In this document: positions 42,635 to 55,025 of the stretch, piece after piece
Layout of the letters: every line of letters starts with the position of its first letter
Position numbering within the stretch: position 1 is the stretch's first letter
Source: Aeromonas enteropelogenes
GTDB lineage: Bacteria > Pseudomonadota > Gammaproteobacteria > Enterobacterales > Aeromonadaceae
Assembly: GCF_000819845.1 (NCBI RefSeq)
Contig: NZ_CDCG01000032.1
Coordinates: forward strand, 1,079 to 56,103
Direction: 5' to 3'
Length of the DNA: 55,025 nt
Made by a program: the position numbers and the translations under genes
The notes under the pieces: generated by a model
The model's input: the letters and a program-made list of their open reading frames with translations, nothing else
The model's database searches: none
What the model was told of the DNA's origin: nothing

Positions 42635-42658
42635 GGCTGCAGACCCCGACAGCCCAAC

Positions 42659-42691
42659 ATGACAAAAGGCCCCTGCGGGGCCTTTTGTCAT
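42659..42691 (+). terminator. Terminator after the DinB-fold gene
   Basis: ATGACAAAAGGCCCC / GGGGCCTTTTGTCAT, perfect 15-bp stem with loop TGC, rich in T on the 3' arm. 24 bp after the stop codon. Confidence 0.87.
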
Positions 42692-42885
42692 CTGTCATCA
42701 CGCCGGGCAACTGCCCTGCCGACTCACGGCGCCGGAACGCGCGAGGCTGACGACCCGTGCAAGTTTTTGGTTGCTGCGCCGGTCTGTTGAGCCAATAGTG
42801 ATACTTTGTGCCCACAGAGCTCGCCAGCGCGGTAATGGATTTACCACCGCCTTGTCAGTCTTCACTGCCAACAAGGAGTCAAAGC

Positions 42886-45036
42886 GTGACCCAAGCCAGC
42901 CCCCTGTTTTCCACCGATGTCTGTCTGCCCGCGCCAACCCGTACTCCGCTGCTGACCGGCAGCGATCCCGAGCACAAGCGCCGCGAGCTGCTCGCCTACT
43001 TCTGCCAGACCTTCGATCTCTACGACTCCCTGTTCGACTACCTGGCCGACGAGCGCGCCTGGTTCAACAAGGCGATCCCCCTGCGCCACCCGCTCATCTT
43101 CTACTACGGCCACACCGCCGCCTTCTTCATCAACAAGCTGCTGGCGGCCCGTCTCATCGAGAGCAGGCTCGACGCCCGCATCGAGGCCATGGTCGCCATC
43201 GGAGTGGACGAGATGAGCTGGGACGATCTCGACGAGACCCACTACGACTGGCCTGCTATCGGCGAGCTGCGCACCTATCGCGCCCGCGTGCGGGCCCTGG
43301 TGGTCAACTTTATCGAGAAGATGCCGCTCGAACTGCCCATCGACTGGCAGAGCCCGGCCTGGGTCATCCTGATGGGGATAGAGCACGAGCGCATCCACCT
43401 CGAGACCTCCAGCGTGCTGATCCGCCAGCTGCCGCTGGCCTGGGTGCGACCCCGGCCCCACTGGCCGGTCTGCGCCGAGGCGCGCCATCGCCGTAACGAG
43501 GTGCCCGCCAACAGCCTGCTGCCGGTGGCTGGCGGCCGGGTGAAACTCGGCAAGCAAGATGCCACCTACGGCTGGGACAACGAATATGGCGAGCGCCACA
43601 TCGAGCTGGCCCCCTTCCAGGCCAGCCGCATGCTGGTGAGCAACGCCGAATATTTCGACTTCGTGCAGGCGGGTGGCTATGACACACAAACCTGGTGGGA
43701 TGAGGAGGGTTGGGGCTGGTGCCAGTATGCCAGGGCCCGCATGCCCACCTTCTGGGTCGGCGACCCGGCCAACCCCGGCCAACTGCAACTGCGGCTGATG
43801 GCGGAACAGGTTGCCATGCCCTGGGACTGGCCGGTGGAGGTCAACCAGCTGGAGGCCGCCGCCTTCTGCCGCTGGAAAGCGGCTCAGACCGGGCTGCCCG
43901 TCCAGCTACCGAGCGAGGCGGAGTGGATGTTGCTGCGCGAGCGGGTGCCTGGGGATCAGCCGGACTGGGTGGAGGCCCCCGGCAATATCAATCTCGCCCG
44001 CTTCGCCTCCTCCTGTCCGGTGGATGCCTGCCCGCAGGGCAACTTTTTCGATCTGGTGGGCAACGTCTGGCAGTGGACCGGCACCGCCATCGACGGCTTC
44101 GAGGGGTTCAAGGTGCACCCACTCTACGACGACTTCTCCACCCCCACCTTCGATGGCAAACACACCCTGATCAAGGGCGGCAGCTGGATCAGCACCGGCA
44201 ACGAGGCGCTCAAGTCCTCCCGCTACGCCTTCCGCCGCCACTTCTTCCAGCATGCGGGCTTCCGCTATCTGGTCTCCCGTTATCAGGAACCCGTCATTGT
44301 GAACCCTTACGAAACCGACACCCTCGTCGCGCAATACCTCGACTTCCAGTACGGGCCGACCCGCTTCGGGGTAGCCAACTACGCCAAGACTCTGGCCGAT
44401 CTGGCCAGTGAGCTATGCAGCAACCACCAGCGGGCACTGGATATCGGCTGCGCCACCGGCCGCGCCAGCTTCGAGCTGGCCCGCCACTTCCAGCATGTAG
44501 ACGGGGTGGACTACTCGGCCCGCTTCATCGACGTGGCACTGGCGCTGGCCAGCCAGGACAGCTTCCGCTACGCCATGCCGCTGGAGGGGGATCTGGTGGA
44601 GTATTGCGAGGCGCGGCTATCCAGCCACGATCTGGGCCGCGAGCAGGTGGAACGTATCCACTTCAGCCAGGGGGATGCCTGCAACCTCAAGCCCAAATAT
44701 GACCACTACGATCTGGTGCTCGCCTCCAACCTCATCGACCGGCTGCGGGAACCCGCCCGCTTCCTGCGGGACATTGCTCCCAGGCTGCGCAGCGGCGGCC
44801 TGCTGGTGCTCACCAGCCCCTACACCTGGCTGACGGAGTACACCCCCAAGGCCAACTGGCTCGGCGGCATCCGCGAAAACGGCGAGGCGCTCACCACCTA
44901 TCAGGCGCTGCAGCGGCTGTTGACGGCGGAGTTCGAGGAGCATATTGCGCCGCGAGAGGTGCCCTTCGTCATCCGCGAGACCGCCCGCAAGCACCAGCAC
45001 ACGGTGGCCCAGCTCACCGTGTGGCGCAAACGCTGA
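42886..45036 (+). CDS. ovoA: 5-histidylcysteine sulfoxide synthase / ovothiol biosynthesis protein OvoA
   Basis: A 716-residue three-domain enzyme of ovothiol synthesis. It joins cysteine to the C5 of histidine using iron and oxygen, and its methyltransferase domain can N-methylate the product. Domains: DinB_2-like (about residues 20-190) with the iron-ligand motif HERIHLE (H-x3-H-x-E) near 167-173; FGE-sulfatase-like (about 210-470; RMLVSNAEYFDFVQAGGYD, GNVWQWTGTAIDGF); and a C-terminal SAM methyltransferase (about 480-716; ALDIGCATGRASFELARHF). I chose GTG at 42886 because AAGGAG is 8 nt upstream; the frame stays open 26 codons before it, but the upstream codons lack a start signal. It is preceded by a DinB-fold gene. 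The separate lyase for the last step is not in the window. Confidence 0.93.
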   Translation: MTQASPLFSTDVCLPAPTRTPLLTGSDPEHKRRELLAYFCQTFDLYDSLFDYLADERAWFNKAIPLRHPLIFYYGHTAAFFINKLLAARLIESRLDARIEAMVAIGVDEMSWDDLDETHYDWPAIGELRTYRARVRALVVNFIEKMPLELPIDWQSPAWVILMGIEHERIHLETSSVLIRQLPLAWVRPRPHWPVCAEARHRRNEVPANSLLPVAGGRVKLGKQDATYGWDNEYGERHIELAPFQASRMLVSNAEYFDFVQAGGYDTQTWWDEEGWGWCQYARARMPTFWVGDPANPGQLQLRLMAEQVAMPWDWPVEVNQLEAAAFCRWKAAQTGLPVQLPSEAEWMLLRERVPGDQPDWVEAPGNINLARFASSCPVDACPQGNFFDLVGNVWQWTGTAIDGFEGFKVHPLYDDFSTPTFDGKHTLIKGGSWISTGNEALKSSRYAFRRHFFQHAGFRYLVSRYQEPVIVNPYETDTLVAQYLDFQYGPTRFGVANYAKTLADLASELCSNHQRALDIGCATGRASFELARHFQHVDGVDYSARFIDVALALASQDSFRYAMPLEGDLVEYCEARLSSHDLGREQVERIHFSQGDACNLKPKYDHYDLVLASNLIDRLREPARFLRDIAPRLRSGGLLVLTSPYTWLTEYTPKANWLGGIRENGEALTTYQALQRLLTAEFEEHIAPREVPFVIRETARKHQHTVAQLTVWRKR

Positions 45037-45050
45037 CGCGGCAGCAAACG

Positions 45051-45082
45051 AAAAGGGAGGCCCACTGGCCTCCCTCTCTTTT
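45051..45082. terminator. Bidirectional terminator between ovoA and the SBF-type transporter
   Basis: GGGAGGCC (45055-45062) / GGCCTCCC (45067-45074), loop CACT, flanked by AAAA before and TCTCTTTT after. Confidence 0.85.
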
Positions 45083-45098
45083 GCACTGCCAGAACGGC

Positions 45099-46076
45099 TT
45101 ATCCCGCCTGATGTGAGACCCGGGACTCGGCGCCCTGCTCGTGGTAGCGACGGGCCAGCACGGCACAGACCATCAGCTGGATCTGGTGGAAGATCATCAG
45201 CGGCAGCACCATAATCCCGACGCTGGCAGCCGGGAACATGACGTTGGCCATGGGCACCCCGTTAGCCAGGCTCTTCTTGGAACCGCAGAATACGATGGTG
45301 ATCTCGTCCGCCCTGTTGAAGCCGAGGCGGCGGCTGATCCAGACGTTCCAGCCCAGCACCAGCGCCAGCAGCACACAGCTCAGCAACACTATGCTGGCCA
45401 GATCGTACCAACCTACTTTATGCCAAATCCCCTGCACCACCGCCTCGCTGAAGGCCACATAAACCACCAGCAGGATGGAGCTCTGATCCAGCTTGCCGAT
45501 GAGCGGCCTGTGGCTGTCGACCCAGCGACCGATGATCGGGCGCGACAGGTGGCCCACCACGAACGGCAGCATCAACTGCACCATGATGGCCTGGATCGAG
45601 TGCCAGGTGTCGATCCCCTCCCCCTGAACCTGGATCATCAGCCCCACCAGCACGGGGGAGAGGAAGATGCCAAGGATGCTGGAGGCCGAGGCGCTGCACA
45701 CCGCCGCTGCCACATTGCCCCCCGCCATGGAGGTGAAGGCGATGGCCGACTGCACAGTCGCGGGCAGGGTGCAAAGGTAAAGGAAGCCGAGGTAGATGGC
45801 CGGGCTCAGCCATTGGGGTACCAGCGGAGTGAGCAGCAGCCCCAGCAGCGGGAACAGCAGGAAGGTGCTGAGCATCACCACCAGGTGCAGCCGCCAGTGG
45901 CCCAGCCCCGCCAGCAGGTTCTGGCGCGACAGCTTGGCGCCATGCATGAAGAAGAGCAGCGCTACCGCCAGCTTGGTCAGCCAGCCAAACCAGACGGCCA
46001 CCTGCCCCTCGCAGGGGAAGAAGGAGGCTAGGGCGACCACCAGGATCAGCACAGAGGTAAAGGGATCCAGACGCAC
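45099..46076 (-). CDS. Bile acid:sodium symporter-fold transporter (YfeH-like)
   Basis: A 325-residue membrane protein with about nine or ten helices, of the SBF-like group (E. coli YfeH). Typical segments: LLFFMHGAKLSRQNLLAG, LPATVQSAIAFTSMAGGNVAAAVCSA and FCGSKKSLANGVPMA, the last with the crossover-type GSKKS motif. The physiological substrate is unknown. It starts with GTG at 46076, with GGAG 8 nt upstream. A 12-bp-stem hairpin (46144-46172) separates it from the transporter genes on the same strand. Confidence 0.85.
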   Translation of the reverse strand: MRLDPFTSVLILVVALASFFPCEGQVAVWFGWLTKLAVALLFFMHGAKLSRQNLLAGLGHWRLHLVVMLSTFLLFPLLGLLLTPLVPQWLSPAIYLGFLYLCTLPATVQSAIAFTSMAGGNVAAAVCSASASSILGIFLSPVLVGLMIQVQGEGIDTWHSIQAIMVQLMLPFVVGHLSRPIIGRWVDSHRPLIGKLDQSSILLVVYVAFSEAVVQGIWHKVGWYDLASIVLLSCVLLALVLGWNVWISRRLGFNRADEITIVFCGSKKSLANGVPMANVMFPAASVGIMVLPLMIFHQIQLMVCAVLARRYHEQGAESRVSHQAG

Positions 46077-46143
46077 GAGCGGTCTCCGGTGAAAGCAGAT
46101 CCCGTCCCCGCGCAGGGCCGGTGATCGGGGACGACAGGAAACA

Positions 46144-46172
46144 CAACAGGAGCTGTGGCACAGCTCCTGTTG
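46144..46172 (-). terminator. Hairpin between the second ygjI-like gene and the SBF transporter
   Basis: CAACAGGAGCTG / CAGCTCCTGTTG, perfect 12-bp stem, loop TGGCA. The minus strand continues TGTTTCC, a poor U run, so termination may be incomplete. Confidence 0.6.
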
Positions 46173-46287
46173 AAACGGATCCCCAGCTTACCCCGATAAG
46201 CGGGAGGCGCAAAGTTGAGCGACGCCCCTTTATCTGCCGGAAATTAAGCAAGCCCGGCTGGCCACCGGATCCGGCCAGCCCGATGCT

Positions 46288-47808
<1,521 letters not shown>

Positions 47809-47895
47809 TTACTCTCTTGTTATGGTCAAACTGGCCGTCTGTGGCGGCCTTGCGGCAAGCCGGCGCGCAGTGGTCGCGCCGGCGCCGTCAATCAC

Positions 47896-48324
<429 letters not shown>

Positions 48325-48337
48325 TCAGGGACGCGGC

Positions 48338-49864
<1,527 letters not shown>

Positions 49865-49889
49865 TTATCAGTACAAAATCAGCGGCTTG

Positions 49890-53455
<3,566 letters not shown>

Positions 53456-53465
53456 TTAGATAAAC

Positions 53466-53476
53466 ATTTACTAAAT
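53466..53476. promoter_or_regulatory. EbgR operator candidate 1 (ATTTACTAAAT)
   Basis: Perfect 11-bp palindrome with central C, 50 bp upstream of the ebgA start. It shares the core TTTACTAAA with sites at 53723 and 54777. The odd-length, LacI-sized symmetry fits the adjacent LacI-family EbgR. Confidence 0.6.
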
Positions 53477-53528
53477 ATCAGTTTGAGATCGGTAAAGTTT
53501 TAACCCGATCACACAGAAGAGTCTGTTT

Positions 53529-53544
53529 TGTGAGCGAGATCAGA
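53529..53544. promoter_or_regulatory. CRP-binding site candidate
   Basis: TGTGA-GCGAGA-TCAGA matches the CRP consensus TGTGA-N6-TCACA at nine of ten core positions, with flanking TTT and TG also fitting. It is about 115 bp upstream of the ebgA start, within about 60-80 bp of the likely transcription start. Confidence 0.6.
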
Positions 53545-53722
53545 TGTGGCGGAGAAAGGATGAACTAGTCCATCCGAATGGCATGGATGTTGATATGAAA
53601 ATCAAGGGAATGAACTATATCTCTATAAAACAGAGATATGAATCATCCTTAAATGGAGAAAGATCTGAAGGGATCGATGTTGTCGCGCCATAAGGGTATG
53701 ACGCGACTAAAACAAAAATATA

Positions 53723-53733
53723 TTTTACTAAAA
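53723..53733. promoter_or_regulatory. EbgR operator candidate 2 (TTTTACTAAAA)
   Basis: Perfect 11-bp palindrome directly after the ebgR stop (53734), about 255 bp from site 1. It could allow looping with sites 1 and 3. Confidence 0.5.
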
Positions 53734-54982
<1,249 letters not shown>

Positions 54983-55025
54983 AAATCTTTTAAAACTAAC
55001 TTGAAAATGGTGCTGATACCCAGAA
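54983..55025 (-). other. 23S-5S spacer, partial
   Basis: AT-rich sequence upstream of 5S on the minus strand. No tRNA can be seen in these 43 bases; 23S would lie beyond the window edge. Confidence 0.5.

Overview
The window is GC-rich chromosomal DNA from a gammaproteobacterium, most likely an Aeromonas or close relative. I infer this from E. coli-like synteny (ilvLGMEDA beside comM/yifB; yihD-srkA-dsbA near yihG-type genes; yicC beside rph-pyrE; ebgRAC-ygjI-ygjH), a gamma-type 5S rRNA, high GC, and genes such as ovoA and ccoG that E. coli lacks. I see no prophage, insertion sequence, CRISPR array or tRNA gene. Nearly all the sequence is tightly packed housekeeping and metabolic genes.

Layout. 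1-4.9 kb: a beta-alanine/GABA-type catabolic locus (mmsA, cut by the window edge, and an omega-aminotransferase on minus; a PuuR-like regulator and puuC on plus). 5-11.6 kb: small membrane protein, rarD, AraC regulator, LysE-type exporter, YedE-type sulfur transporter, ompA, and a TetR regulator divergent from an HPP membrane protein. 11.6-18.2 kb: the complete ilvLGMEDA operon on minus, with leader peptide and attenuator. 18.4-24.9 kb: comM, two tandem acyltransferases, then NAD salvage: nrtR-ybbK on minus divergent from pncA-pncB on plus. 25-28.2 kb: a PhnD-type ABC importer with a fused double permease. 28.3-33.2 kb: dsbA, srkA, ccoG, yihD and a diguanylate cyclase. 33.4-38.9 kb: copA-cueR, rph-pyrE with the pyrE attenuator, and yicC. 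39-45 kb: LysR regulator divergent from formaldehyde detoxification (frmA, fghA), a DinB-fold protein, and ovoA. 45-54.7 kb: an SBF-type symporter and an ebg locus (ebgR, ebgA, ebgC, ygjI, ygjH, second ygjI-like transporter). The right edge holds a 5S rRNA gene on minus and its terminator.

The signals I think most deserve a second look are these. (1) A 33-codon ORF lies exactly between pncA and pncB and reads as a diverged tandem copy of the first 100 bp of pncB. (2) The Nudix domain of the NrtR-like protein has lost two of its catalytic glutamates, and it faces pncA across an AT-rich pseudo-palindrome. (3) A TTTACTAAA palindrome occurs three times around ebgR/ebgA, next to a near-consensus CRP site. 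(4) ygjH, which flanks ebgR in E. coli, is here embedded between two ygjI-type transporters. (5) Other regulatory DNA is well defined: a CueR operator with a 19-bp spacer, a TetR operator, hairpins between ilvE and ilvD, and a repeated GTGTTTA motif at the puu-like locus. None of these amounts to a wholly new system; they are small, testable additions to known pathways.
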